Shown here: positions 22,924-35,240 of the stretch, piece by piece
Layout: each line of letters opens with the position of its first letter
How positions within the stretch are numbered: position 1 is the first letter of the stretch
Assembly (NCBI RefSeq): GCF_963678635.1
Contig: NC_087066.1
Span: 46,473,129 to 46,537,128, forward strand
DNA: 64,000 nucleotides
Direction: 5' to 3'
DNA from: Symsagittifera roscoffensis
Taxonomy: Eukaryota > Xenacoelomorpha > Acoela > Convolutidae
Translations under genes and position numbers: made by a program
Notes under the pieces: model-generated
What the model was told of the DNA's origin: nothing
The model's input: only the letters and a program-made list of their open reading frames with translations
Database searches by the model: none

Positions 22924-23838
22924 TGTAACATTCGCCCGGAAGATACATATCGACGGAAAATAAAACTAAGTCCTAAGACGACTGGCTAACATCTAAACAG
23001 AGCTTTACATGCTTTTCACCGTCTCTACCAAGCCAGTACTTTCGGTGGTCTTTCTAACATCGGGTCGAAAAAAACGTTACTGCTTTCGGCTTCGGTCAAA
23101 AAACTCAAATTAACTTAATTACATGCAGAAAAAGTGAGCTCATGACTGGGTCTCAGTATCCCCAGACCACGAGGTCACTCCTAAAAACAGGGCTACTACT
23201 ATTTATTGAATTATTATTGTTTTTGTTCAGTAGATAAAACTCATCATCTCCATCGAAGATGGATCAACCCTTTCCCAAAACTCCTAGCTTCTCATCTTAG
23301 TAGAATGAATTCGGATATTAATTAAATTCAATTCAGGACATGACAGGGAAGCTAAAAGTTCATATAAAATGATAAAAGTCTCAATCCCGAAACCCCTCCG
23401 GATTCTCGAATCCGCTGAATCAAGCACGTTAAGCTTGATTTCTCTGTAATCCGGAAGGCTGGTTTCCACCCCTCACTGTTGTTAGCAACTGCCTTGCAAC
23501 TATTGTAGCGACACAATAGTTGCAACTCGGAGCGGTCTTCTGTTTGTCTCTGTTGTTTTTCTATCACAATCTTCGTTGTTTTCGTCAGTGCAACTATCGT
23601 TGTTGTGTTGTTTTTAGCCTTTCTGCCAAAATGGCCGTTTTTGACGTTTCTGAGAATTGTTACCTCATCACTTCGAAAATTTAAAATTTGAAAATACCAG
23701 AATATCTTGACCTTCGCCGTTCTACTAATCATCCGAATAACGTCGTTAATCCTTCAAAATCACTAACTCGGAAGGTTCGCTGCTAAAAATTCCTAGACTG
23801 CAGAGATTGCATTTTGTCCATTCTGATCGAATGTCACA
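22924..23838 (-). repeat. 3' LTR of element R
   Basis: This 915-base repeat is flanked by 11-base inverted ends (TGTAACATTCG and CGAATGTCACA). It is repeated directly at 46726-47547 and in inverted orientation at 47856-48744. It contains ACCCCTCCGGATT at about 23391. On the minus strand it is preceded by GTCCGGGGAGTA, as expected of a 3' LTR next to a polypurine tract. About 92 bases around 23505-23596 are missing from the other R LTR. Confidence 0.85.
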
Positions 23839-24653
23839 TACTCCCCGGACAGTTCGGTCAATGTCCTCATTGAATCTCGCAATGCTCGTAAAATAGATAC
23901 AGTGTCGTCGAACAGAATTTACAACATGCACGAAATTACTTTTATCCACGGACTCACTGCAGAATATAAATGGCATCATACCACATCACTATAGCCTTCA
24001 AATTCTTAGATTAATCTGCACATTGAGGATATGACCTAAGATAAAACATATTTTCCGACTTCCAATGTCAATGTCCCGATTAAAAACTTTTTCTCTTAGA
24101 TTTAAAAGGTGTTGGTTTGCAGGACAGTCCTGCCAACCAACAAGCTAAAATTATCCTAATATGCTTTTTCCCTTCGGAAATCTTGCTTGTTATTGTCCTG
24201 AATATTAAAACTAAGAAATTCTGTGGTCAGAAAGAACAATGAAACAATCTCCCTCTTCGAGAGATTACCCAAGCCTTCCATGTCACCACAAAGTGATCAG
24301 TTCTCCTAGCTGTTTAAAAACAGTCATGTAGGCTGGAATATTTAAATATACTCCTTCACTCAAGCCTTTCTAAATAAATAGTAAGTAAGTGTCTCTAAAG
24401 CCACTCAACTAAAATCAAAATGCAAATTTATAAATGCAACAATTTCAAAACTCAACTAAATGTTTCAGTTTTCAATTACAACTTGGTTGCTTGGTTTCTC
24501 ACTTGAGTTTTTTCACACACATAAAACAATTCTGAGTTTTAACTTTTTCTTCATCACTCCTTTGTTTTCTTCTTTTTTCGTCGATTAGAAGTTCTAAAAC
24601 TTCTAAATTCTTCTAATTTCATCTCTTTTTGCATCTTGTTTTTCGGTCATTCG
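23839..24653 (-). other. 3' noncoding region of element R, with polypurine-tract-like site at 23839-23852
   Basis: On the minus strand this follows the ORF2 stop and leads into the 3' LTR. The final bases read CTGTCCGGGGAGTA directly before TGTGACATTCG. L has the same arrangement at 47842-47867, so the G-rich tract abutting the LTR is conserved and is the natural polypurine tract for plus-strand priming. It also contains the GCAGGACAGTCCTGC palindrome at 24119-24133. No coding signal is seen. Confidence 0.65.
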
Positions 24654-26432
24654 TCAATGTTCCATTTCTTCCTCCTGTGATACTGACTCTGCACTCTCAG
24701 TTTCCGTATCCTGCAACACGTCGTTAGCTATCCTGACGCTGCTGGAAGCCGTCCTCCAACACTTCTGCTCTTCTACCCTCTGTTTGCAACAAGGTAGGGG
24801 ATCCACGTTAGATTCTCTGTTCCTGCAGAAGCTGTTGTGGAGACACAACGTCACATTTCTCTCCAAATCTTCCTTTAACATCTCTGCCTTCTCCTTTCCA
24901 CTACGTTCACTTGTCCTGGAAATTCTTTTCACAGCGGTGGTCACTGCATTCCGATGAGTCACGAGAGCTCGCTTGAAAGCTCCTGCTCCAATGTCCAGCT
25001 GATATTCACTGTACACTCTGCCGTGCTTCGACATATGCTTTTTCGCATATTCGTACAACCATGCAGTCATGTTAGCTCTGAACCATGGCATCAATCGTTT
25101 TCTTGCCCATATCTTCTTCACTTCCATCGGAATGTTTAGAATTTTGCACATTGTCTCAATAAGATCTAAATCTTTTAGATAATCTAATTTCCGCAACTGT
25201 TCTCTCGTCGGTGCCTCCTGTCTATTATTTTCTCTCACATGAGCTTCCAGCCATCGTATCGCCATCATAACTCCCACTATCACTATTGTTATGGGCTGTG
25301 ATGAGTCTGGTAAACCCATGGCGAGCAGCTCTCCAGAGTCCCAGATCAACATCAGATTACTACACTTGGGATACCACCAGGTCTGCAGCAAGCAGTGGCA
25401 GGGAAACTCGTCATGTGTCAACATGATGCTCCTCCAATTACGTTTTCCCGAAGCTTTCAGTAATGGTTCCACTTCCATCATCACTCGGTGGACTTCATCA
25501 TTCTCGTCTACTGCATTGTAATCTGTGACAGTTGGTCCTCTCTGTTGCTGTCTCTCAAAGTCACTGAAGTTCCCGCTCACATATCCCATGAACTTATTTC
25601 CTAGTATTGACTCCAATTCTTCCTTGGTTCTCTCTGGAACTGCTGAGAACATCTTACATAGCAACTCGTAAGACTTCTCGGACATTCTCGCCAGTCTCAC
25701 ACACTTCGGCACTGAGAAGGCTTGATCCACGATCGTTCTCGTACTCTTTACGTCCACAGCTACGAAATGTACAGGGTATCTGCTCTTGCACATTGGAGCC
25801 AATGTTGAACCCACCAAATATCGTGCTCCTGATGGTCTACAATAAGTCTCACTGTGTCTGATGTTCATTTCCGTCTGGATTGCTTCCCTCCATTTTCCTA
25901 TGTATTTCTGCTCAGTCTGCAGAACTCCTGGGAATACTTCTACGCTGATGGCTGTGACCATATCATGTTTCTGTTCTAGATTAAATAGTGACTCTAAAGA
26001 ACTAAACATGCTGTAGAATCCTAGTGCGGTCACTAGATTCACCTCGGTTCCTCCATGGCAATCTGCTAACAGTTCCATTTCTGTTCTTGCTTTCATCACT
26101 ACGTTTCCAAACAATACCGTCAATTGCTTGTGTTGTTTCTCCAGGGTCTTCACACAGTCCAGACCTCCACGAACGTGACCCTCCAGTCCACAGACTTCCG
26201 CCAGACAGCTACCAGGTTTGACCCAGTCTTCTGGTCCCCAGCCAGGCAACTCCACTTTATCTTCTCCATTGCTCCTAGAGGCCGTTATCATCACATTATA
26301 TATGATGTTGAGGTCACGCAGGTTACAGTCTGCATTCAGTTCCCTCTGCACGTCTTTTGTCGCCCGCAATATCGAGTCAGCGTTGGGACTAGGACACCAT
26401 GATGGCCTCATCAATTCCCACACTGCCATCAA
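24654..26432 (-). pseudogene. ORF2 of element R, C-terminal region
   Basis: This open piece of 592 codons on the minus strand is the longest intact part of the ORF2 C-terminus. It corresponds to L 16,8xx-18,5xx and 20,6xx-22,329 and joins there what L has in two pieces. It has LPGWGPEDWVKPGSCLAEVC, several conserved Cys/His/Trp residues, YLVGSTLAPMCKSRYPVHF, then LMLIWDSGELL and QPITIVIVGVMMAI near 25250-25365 and a basic helical end. The stop at 24654 gives a slightly longer tail than L (ESVSQEEEMEH). No known family is recognised. It breaks off upstream at 26433, where R has a short frameshifted gap to 26686. Confidence 0.75.
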
Positions 26433-26686
26433 GCTCGTAATTCATCTGAGAATCCCAACCCAAACTCTACTCTTTTATCAGATTTTGGTACTGAAGGTGC
26501 AGTCACCTCTTCTTCCAAGACCAGTCCCAATTTGGCCTGTGGATTGTTAGCGTTCTTAATCGTTACAATTCTGGTTGTCCAGAATCTTAGCAACACCGCC
26601 TGCTCGTAATCGAAGAAGCAATCACGTATGTCTTCACTCAGGAAAGGGTTGTACGCTATCCCTATGATCCCGGATACGTAGCTATA

Positions 26687-27550
26687 CTATTTCTTCTTGA
26701 TCGGTCCACAGTATTCACTGGATTTCAGCAGTGCCCCCATAGATTCTTTAGCGAGTCTCAGCTCCTTGTTTGAGAATCTCCTGATTTCGTCTATCTTTCT
26801 CATGGGTTCTAATTCCTCGGGTTCTTTCATGTTCACCCTCATCGGTTTACTTTGCTGCATATCCAGCAGTGCTAGCAAGAATAAGGCTTTCGCTCGCTCA
26901 TCGCCTTCCCTCAACATCTTAACACAAGTGTTCAATGTAGCTACTGAAATCTGCTCTATCAGGAATCGAATGAAACAGAGAGCGTCTCTCCGCTTCGCAC
27001 ACGCTACTACTGCTTCCTCTTGGACTATCAGATCCCTCAGGTACGTCATAAGGAAAACCTTCTCTTCTTTCGACCTCTTCCTTTCTTCTGAATCATATTC
27101 TTCGCGAGTCAGTCCCATCATGCACCAGGCGAACCTGAGTTGTAACTCTGTTCTTACGTAAGGTACTGCCACTAGAGCATGTATTCTTGGCGTAGTCCTC
27201 ATCTCTTCTTCGAAGTACCTTAATACCACTGCTTTCCATGGAAGGCTCACCAACTGCTCCATCGTTTCTGCCTGTATCTCAGACGACGCTAAAGTCCCGT
27301 ACGCCTTCTGCTTGAGGGTGGTGCCTTGCAACATCGTTTCCAGATAACCCTCCATGGCTTTTTCGTCTTCCAGGGCCATCACATACCCTCTAGCCGAGTT
27401 TCGGTATTCTAACATCTCCATGTATCCACCGGTGGGTTCATCTATCGACACAGTCTCCGACACTGTTAGTCGGTTATATTCCACTGGTATTAGTTGTCCT
27501 GCGACACTTCGCTTTCCGTGATTCATGGGAGATGGCTTAAAGTCTTTCAT
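26687..27550 (-). pseudogene. ORF2 of element R, segment matching L 15,7xx-16,5xx
   Basis: This is a 287-codon open piece (MKDFKPSPMNHGK to the end near EYCGPIKKK). It is collinear with the L pieces at 15841-16568 and again at 19643-20370. The sequence is helical and charged (LVSLPWKAVVLRYFEEEMRT; ALFLLALLDMQQSKPMRVN). It has no recognised family. R has this region once, which shows that the tandem pair in L is an L-specific duplication. Confidence 0.7.
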
Positions 27551-27640
27551 TTAGTTCTCTCCACATTGGCTGAGTATTTCCATTTCCAAGGTTGCTCCAG
27601 TCAGAGTGCGGTCACTCCTTTTGGATTTATAACCTGTTGA

Positions 27641-29119
27641 CTATATCCCCGCCATGAGAATGGGTGGCACCATCGCTATATCAGTTAACATTTTATCTGT
27701 GCCAGGCAGTTGATAATCACCTTGCCCCAAATCCATGACCTCCTCGACTCGTTTCCTTTTCGCTGAGTTAACAGCTTTCATCGATATCTCCGAATCCACC
27801 TTCGTCTTTCCGACTCTCCTCGGCATCACTCTGCTGCCTAACTTCATTTTCATCGCATTGATTTTATCAATCACCAAATTTGATCGCATGGTCCCTCTCC
27901 TGGTTCTTGACAGATACACCACCTCTCCTTTATCGTCCTGCGGTGTCATCTTGATGGGAGAATTCGGTTCACTTTCATCAGTGCCCGAGTCGATCAACAA
28001 CTCACTCAGTCTCCCTTCACACTCATCAAGCTTGTCAAGGACTTCCCTCATCAAGGGTTGGTTGAGACCCGTTTTCAGAATGGACTGGGTCCCATAGCTC
28101 TGAACCACGGTCCAGACTTCTTCCATGAACGCCACTCTGTCCAATTTGCATCCCGTCCTACTCTCGTGGTCTCGGTGATGTACTTCCCATTCTTCTTCGG
28201 GCAGCGTTCCTAAGAAAGGTACTCTGGCTGAGGCCTCTATTCTTCTCCTCCTAGGTGATTCCATGAGGATTCTCTGGTCGTTATTTCTTGAATTGCCAAG
28301 AGAGCTGCTCTCCGGCAAATTCCGTTTCATTTCCATAAAGGCTGATGGAGGCTCCAGTGTCGAGATGCCTTCATCCGCTGGCTCAGTCGTCTCCAACGTA
28401 TCTGCATTGTTCTCAAGATCACTGAAGATATTGAAATCCAGGCTGAATGTTCCTCCTGTGGATGCCCTGTCGTCTTCCCCACCAGCTTTATCTGCATCTT
28501 GTTGCATGGGTTCTTCGGTTTGACGGCTTCCTCCCTGTCCGTCATCTCCTTCTGACATATCCTTGTTTGAGCTCGAGGGTCCTTGTTCATCATTGTCGGT
28601 TCCTTCCGGAAATCTCGGTATGAGCAATGTACCGGCCGATCTATCTTCCTCTTCTCCATGGACCACTTTGATTTCCTCGCAGCCGAAGGGTGCTAGGAAG
28701 GTTCTCGTCTGCAGTATTCCTCCCACTTTCAACTCCTGGTTCACACTAGTCAGGATTAAGGAGGCTTCAGGCAGTTCGGTCCTGCCTCTCATCCTCATCG
28801 GAGCTAAGCCTAATCCCGTCCATTCCTCGTCAAATTTCCCAGGCTTGGGAGTCGCGGCGTTGCTTATTCGCCTTCTCGTTGCTTGATCCGTATATGCAAA
28901 TCGTGTGTATTGTAACACGGCGGCATTTCTCCCTACAAAGTATGGATCCATCGTTCCCATGAAATTCCCTAATCTCCTTTCATTGGTTTCGGATGCTCTC
29001 AATCTAGGAGTTTGTACCACGGAGACTGCTCCGAGCAACATCCTTCTTATCAGAGGGAATTCAGGGATTGCCTCCGGCAGCTTCTTGTAATCACCCCAGT
29101 CCTTCGTCTCTTCTCTCAC
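27641..29119 (-). pseudogene. ORF2 of element R, central-to-C-terminal region
   Basis: This 492-codon open piece covers what L splits into 14240-14560, 14668-14952 and 14957-15612. Order: FVGRNAAVLQYTRFAYTDQ, an acidic Glu/Asp/Ser-rich linker (SNKDMSEGDDGQGGSRQTEE), EEWEVHHRDHESRTGCKLDR, and a Lys/Arg-rich end. The acidic linker contains the point where L's 3.8-kb tandem duplication begins (L 14729). No enzyme motif is visible. Confidence 0.7.
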
Positions 29120-29183
29120 ATATGATATGCTGCAGTGAGACGAGGCACTCTGCTTATTTCACCAATCGTTTTATCATAGGGTC

Positions 29184-30912
29184 TCAGATTCCAAAGTTTC
29201 GGAAACACTTCGATGTGTCCTCTTCTACTTCTCCCATGCGATCACGGAAGTGATCGTCAAAATTGATGACTGTCATCTCTGGCTCCGATATTTTCGTAAA
29301 CAACAGCAACAGATCTTCACTCATGAGCTCCCGCAATGTGTGCTGCTCGCACCAGTTCAGTGTACTACCGTCCACTGACTGCTGATATGAGGTTCAGGTG
29401 CAGCACCGACCTCCTATATGCTTCCACTTTAACGTCAGGGAACGCAAACGTGACTGCTGGTCCATAGATCACCGTCACAAACTCCGTGACTCCTCTGATC
29501 AGCGCCAAGGGATCGGTTCTCATAGCCAAGCTCAGATCGGTTAACAGGGGCATGCCTCCAACATGTCGTCTAACATCTTCCTCTCTTTCAATCGTCTCGT
29601 CTTCTCCCGTTCCAAAGCGATTTTGTTGTAAGAGATACTGGATAAGAGTGTGTCTCAGGTCTCTTATCTTGTTCCACGAGTCCGTGGATTTCTTCATTTC
29701 CAAATTCCTCACTCTCTCTCTCATCTGCTCTGGACAACGTGTCAGTTTCATCAGTCCTCCCAAATTTCCGTGGGTAATTGCAATCAATGTCAGAAGTCCG
29801 TCTAACCGCAGGTTCTGGATTCCTTCGGTGAGCAGTATCGCCGGTCCTTTCACGAAACTCTCTGCTCCAAATGTCACGAACAAGGCTATTATTTCCACTA
29901 TCGACACTTCCACTACTGCTTGGAGGAATTCTTTTATCAAGTAATGCGAGACTTTCGGGTAAACTTTTGCCAAGAAGGACGCGGTCCATCCGGCTCCCAA
30001 CCCTTCTAGCATGCTGTCTGTCCGTTCAAAGCTCTCCTGTCCCTTCACTTCCTGGGTCCAGAAGGTTTTCCAGAGTAATCTGACACATTCTGTTCACAAA
30101 TTCAGCGGTCTTTTCCCCGGCATTTTTCGCCAGGTTCTCCTCCTTCAACAAGTAGGCATGTATCTTTGTGATCATCACGGGGCCTTGCTCAAAAGCGTCT
30201 GCACCCAATGCCGCTACTCTAGGATTCAGGTGTAGCCACTGGTTGGCTTCCGGCTTGGTTCTCAAAACCATCGCCTCCAAATGAGCTCTCGTCTCTAGTG
30301 AATTTTTCCTTCTTGTGTTTTCACCTGCCACTTCCATTGCTCGGAACCATAAGTCGTTGGACATCGCCGCGATCACTCAATGGTCGTCGTCTACTTGGCT
30401 TCAGTTTGAGCTGTCGACTGAAATTGGACAGTTCCAACCCCAGCACCTCGTCCAACACTAACATGTGTAGCGCATGGTCCTTGAATCCTCTCATCGTGTT
30501 TGAGATATCTGACCACACTGCAGTTAGTTCAGCCTTGAGTGGCCTCAGGTTCTCCATCTCTATCATGCAATTCGGGGCTGATATGATCACATCATATTTT
30601 CCTTCCAAAAGACCCCTCCTTTGTCGCATCCACCACTTCACCCATCGACTCAAGGATATCTTTTATCGCGGGCCATACAGCGTTCTCTGCCGTTGTAGGA
30701 TCTCTGAGTCTGCTCAAAAAACCTCTACTGTGTAGATGGTCATTGATGCCAGCAAACACAATCGTAATTGGGTTCATGTCCGTCTGCCTTTGTACCCCTA
30801 TAGCCAGAGATATCGATTGCAGTAGGTCCAGGTCGACCGCTGCCAACATTATGACGTCCGGCCAAAACAGAGACTTGGAAGTGTACACGAACTCTGAATT
30901 CGCTACTATCAA
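29184..30912 (-). pseudogene. ORF2 of element R, GIND module and following helical region (frameshifted)
   Basis: The pieces 30592-30912, 30321-30653, 30026-30376, 29365-30048 and 29184-29375 together match L 12302-14153. The GIND motif (ITIVFAGINDHLHSRG) lies at about 30736-30770. The later part repeats LRLDGLLTLIAITHGNLGGL and MPLLTDLSLAMRTDPLAL. At least four frame changes are needed, so this part is not translatable as it stands. Conservation with L in all pieces indicates that one long protein was encoded originally. Confidence 0.65.
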
Positions 30913-33900
30913 AATCTTCGCCTGTTTCTGCTTCTAAGTCTCCTGTTTCTCTTGCTATTCTTATTTTTTTTATTATCAAGTTTTCAGTGTGGGTAAGTCC
31001 TACCCCCACTCCCCGGACAAAAATATCCATCGACGTCCCCGTCAATCGCATACCGGGTATCAAGTCGAGGTTAGAAGCTGGAATGAGTAGTCGTCCTTCC
31101 TGGGCAGCCCAGGAAGGATCATCTCGTTCGGTCTTGATGTATTTCATGCTTTCACAATCTACGTCTTGAATCGTGACGCTGGTCTCCTCAGGATCCGAGG
31201 TCGTTTCATTCAGCCACTCTAAGACACGCAGGTTCGTCAAGTCTTGTTCATATGACTGCTGTTGCTCATCGTCGAATTCTACCTCGGGTTTCGACCAGTC
31301 GTCAACCCACTCATCGTCGTGATCATCGACTATGTCAATGTCTTGTGACACAGTTATTTCCTCTAGACCCACTACTTCCTCCACTATCTTCTTTAGATCT
31401 ATCCTATCCACTACAAAGTCGTCACCGTAAGGATTGTATTTCTTTCTTGGTCTCGTCCCGTTCTTTTGACGAGTCTGTATCGTGAACGGAAGATCCGGTT
31501 CCAAGTTCTTGGGAACCTCTATCTGTTCGGGATCCTGCCAATCTTCCTCTGCGTAGGGTAAGGTTTCATCGTCCGCTTCGATCTCCTCGTTTGGATTCAG
31601 GTCTAGCGGTGTATCCGTACCTTCCTCTACGACTTCGTTTCCATCGTTCTTCTCCCTTTTCATCATAATCTTGGCCTTCCTCATTTCTGCTTTGTCATAG
31701 GCGGCAAAGATGTTCTCATCTTTCTTTATCGCTATCAATCCGCCGTATCTCTGGGCATCACCATCTTGATTCACTAGTTTTGGGTATATTCTCTCCTTCA
31801 CATGACCAGGGGGTGAGCTTAGATGCTTCAACATCTTCACATGCTGTTCGATCGGTGCCGTTGTCACTAGAAATCTCCCAGGTCTCTCTTCTCGATTCCC
31901 TTCGTCATGATTCAACCTCACGTCTTGCAATGGTCTCGCGTTCACTGGTCCCATTGTGTTGTTAGAGGGCAGTCCCTCTAGGTCAGCAAATCTCAAGGCC
32001 GCCGTGGAGCTGAAATTTGTGCTAGCGGCTAACAACCAGTCTACGCCGGTTATCGAGTACAATCTGCTGACGGATAGTGTCGCTCCATTCAGCATCCTCC
32101 TTGCATCTTCGATGAAGCTTACCCTCTGGAGATCCAGCTTCATTAGCTCGTCTTGGTATACATGCCAGGGAGACGGTATGGGTCTTGACCACATCAATGA
32201 GCCTCTGCCCGGACGTCTCTCCTCTCGACTGGTACTTGTCGTCTCCGATCTAGTGTCCGATCTAGACGTGCCGGCTGTCTCTTCGATTGGGTTGACAGGT
32301 CCTATTCTTCTCCTAGGATGGATGGTCCTCCTCATCGGCGCTTCTCCCAATCGATCCTGTTCTTCTGTCCTTTGACCTGGTTCGCTGGAGCTCTGTTGCC
32401 TGTAGTTCGTGACGGCCGGGACCGTACCCAAGCGTGTTTCCAGGCTAGGAGGCACAAAGGTGGTAATCACCGCGTCACTCGCCGTTCCTTCTTCCTTCAG
32501 CACTCCTGTGTCAAAGAGTTCCGCTTCTAGTTCGTCCAACCGCTCTTGGAAGACTCGATTCAACCAAGCTTGTCCTTCGATACTGTCGAAGTGGATGCCG
32601 TCCGTGGTCATTCTGGCCTGATCCATAGCTCTCAACTCATGTTCGATGTCCATGAGGATCATTCTTCCGGCGTTCCGACTTGCGAGGTTCCTCAAGATGT
32701 TATTCCACCTGACGACTCCCTCGTTGTGCCTTCTTCCTGATGCTGTCAGGCTTCTCGTATTCATTGGCACAGTGCAAACGGTCAGTACCGCGCAATTGAA
32801 TTTCTGCCAGAGGGTAGTAAACAAACACACCATCATTGACTCCCATAGTGCTTCCTGCTCATCTGAACCTCTGGAGATGTCATTCGTCCCAACCAAGATC
32901 ATCACATTGGGGATCCTCCCTGGATTCATCAGTTCCACCATTCGATATAACTGGGCTATCGTCGCGCCTCCAAAGGCCATCACCGTGGTGACCCACGAGG
33001 TCCTCAAATTCGACAGCACTCTAACCAAGCTGTCTCCCAGTATCAGATGAGAAGTCCCGAGTGGTGGTTCCTGCTGGTTTACTGCCGGGCTCCAAGTCGC
33101 TCGATTGAAGCAGGCCCTCGGATCTGTCTCCGGTACTCCCGTGAAATTATATTTCAATTGATTATTCTTTTGCACGTCTATTATGCGAGACACTTTCTTC
33201 GCTGGCATCTTCTGTATTCTTCTCTCTGGGGCCCTCGAGATCCCCATGAGTGGCGTCACGTCACTTATCCCCTGTCTGATCACGGTCTGGGAGAGTCGTA
33301 CTCTGCCCGTGTCGTCGATCGTTCCATAGGGTGCAGTCACCCCGGAACCTGGCGCATTCTTGTTGGTGACCAATCGTCCAGCTGTCTCTATCAGCTTCTT
33401 CACTGTCTGTTCCACGACTGGGTCACCCAAGGTGTCACTAGGATCCGGGATCGTCACTCGATTTGTCTCTGTCGGGAGCCGTGTCTCTATTGTTTGACTC
33501 ATTTCTCGAGGCGTCAAGAGCTCCATCGGGGACTGCCCACGAGGAATATTCCTTGCAGGTATCACTTTCTCCACGGCCGTTGTCAACGCCATCTGTTCCG
33601 ATTGCTCTTTATAGTCCTGCCTCAAGCGCTCAATTTCTTGACCCTGCTTTTTGTTGCAGTCTTCGAACAATTGTCTCCACATGTCTCGATCTTCCTCCAT
33701 CTTGAGCATACTTTTGGTCATCTCGTCCAGCTCCTTCTTCGTACTTTTCAGTTTATCGTTCATCTCATCCAGATCTTGCATGGTTTGGTTCGTCTGAACC
33801 TTCTGTCCTACTTTCGCCCTTTTTGGTGGCACAGCTGCTCTCAGTGGTGAACCAGACGAGGCCGCCTCGCTGTTCATCTCCTGATGAATTCTCGTCAGCC

Positions 33901-34261
33901 CAGGTTTGGGCTTGGAGGGCATAGGCATCTCACCTGGTTGGTAGGTCCTAGAACTTCCCAATCCAGGCTCATTCGCCAAGTCACTCCCTGAGAGAGCCCC
34001 GTTTCTCCACCTCATCACTCTCATGTTCGGGCGGTCTAGTACTCCCCTTTCTCCATATGCTGCCATCAACAGGACTTCCGTGGGGCGGTCCCCACGGTTG
34101 TCATGCCCCAAGATGTTGATCAGGGCGGTCAGCAACATGACTACCTCTCGGTCCTCCAGAGCGAAGTCTCGTTCCATCAGCCGACGATAGATCGCATCTA
34201 CCATCGGTCCCACATATGCCTCTGCCAGGTCCATCAATTCATCCAAGTTGAAGTTATCCAT
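30740..34261 (-). pseudogene. ORF2 of element R, N-terminal region with SGNH domain, interrupted by a pol fragment
   Basis: The frame is 1,173 codons, opening at MDNFNLDELM (34261). Order: helical N-domain, basic PPKRAK, coiled coil (DLDEMNDKLKSTKKELDEM, about residues 150-220), SGNH domain with LILGDSLVRVL near 33030, LVGTNDISRG near 32880 and TTDGIHFDS near 32600, then a Ser/Thr/Arg-rich linker. All three SGNH blocks are intact here, unlike L (GTNN). After AEMRKAKIM the frame runs into pol-tail sequence (inserted, 30915-31658) and then out of frame into the GIND region. The start is supported by L having the same ATG after the same noncoding gap. Confidence 0.75.
30915..31658 (-). repeat. 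Displaced copy of the pol tail inside ORF2 of element R
   Basis: These 744 bases are nearly identical to 35195-35937 (acidic integrase tail up to the A-run before the macro module) but sit in the middle of ORF2, where L has none. The left junction shares TCTTCG with the donor. Around the insertion, ATCAAAATCTT (left) and ATCATAATCTT (right) form an imperfect target duplication. The copy has an A8 run where the donor has A7, which keeps its frame open into the start of the macro linker. Confidence 0.85.
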
Positions 34262-34674
34262 TCTATTCTTTCAAGTTCGATTCGGTTTTGATTCCAAGAT
34301 TTGACTCAAGTGAGTAATTAAACGATCAATCAGGATCTAGAAAAGAGGTTACCAATATCACACTTGTCAGTTCCATCTTAACATATATCGCTAAAAAGCT
34401 AAAATTTGCTTAAAAACAGTTCAGATAAAAAGATATTTATCCTAAAATTTATTAAAATCAATCGGTCTCTAAAATTTTGGAATTCGACCTAAGATTGGAC
34501 AGTCCAAACTTTGGACCTATTCCTAAGATCGTCATTCAGTTGTTCATGGTCACTAACCCCTACTTACCCATGATCTTAATAACCTAACACATAACATAAC
34601 ATAACATAATATAACACACATATCACATATTACATACAACTTAGTATTTGGCCTAACACCCTCTCGCACGTCAC
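34262..34674 (-). other. Noncoding gap between gag-pol and ORF2 of element R
   Basis: This is the counterpart of L 9281-9663, including the ACATAACATAACATA run (34590-34610) and the stretch before the ORF2 ATG. It is AT-rich with no reading frame shared between copies. It would have to hold whatever starts ORF2 expression, but no promoter or splice signal is recognisable. Confidence 0.5.
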
Positions 34675-35240
34675 TCAGCCTATACCTAAGAAGTATTTCT
34701 TATGTAGATATACTTGTATATTCGTATCAGAGAATATCACGTGTACAAGCGCGTACAATTCCCGAGGATGCAGTCTTCCTCTGTTTGGATCGTACACTGG
34801 AAGCGAGAGCTCCTTCACGTCCATTTCCACGAGGAAGTCCCTCAGCCTCGTCAAGGACAAGACTAGGTTCTCTGGGTCCACGTGCTGCTTCTCCGTCGCC
34901 CTCGTTACCAAGAAGCATAGGTATTTTCCCGGTATCTGCGACGCCGCCGGAGGTAAGGCCGCTACGCCCCCTATCCCTGGTCTTTGCTTCCAAAGGAATT
35001 CCACGTTTTTGTATTCTCTCTTTTTGTAGTCTGCCGCTAACGCTGTCCCAAAACTCATGTCTGCTGTGATTGCTATCGCACATGTTCTATTTGTGTGTAT
35101 GAAATCACTGTCTGTTAGTATTATGTTACTTGAATATTCATTTGGTAAGTTAAAATATGACTCAACTACCCTGCCTATGTCAGGTTTCTTAGGTTCTTCG
35201 CCTGTTTCTGCTTCTAAGTCTCCTGTTTCTCTTGCTATTC
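34675..35240 (-). pseudogene. Macro-domain-like module at the end of pol, element R
   Basis: This is the minus-strand counterpart of L 8700-9280. It encodes the same 127-residue stretch from MSFGTALAADYKKREY with YDPNRGRLHPRE and SDTNIQVYLHKK. Upstream residues (SYFNLPNEYSSNIILTDSDF) are also open. It is out of frame with the preceding pol tail only because the A-run near 35251 has seven rather than eight As; the displaced copy at 30957 has eight and reads through. The module is therefore probably the C-terminal domain of the gag-pol protein. Likely role is ADP-ribose binding; the catalytic-loop residues of the OARD1 type are not conserved. Confidence 0.6.
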
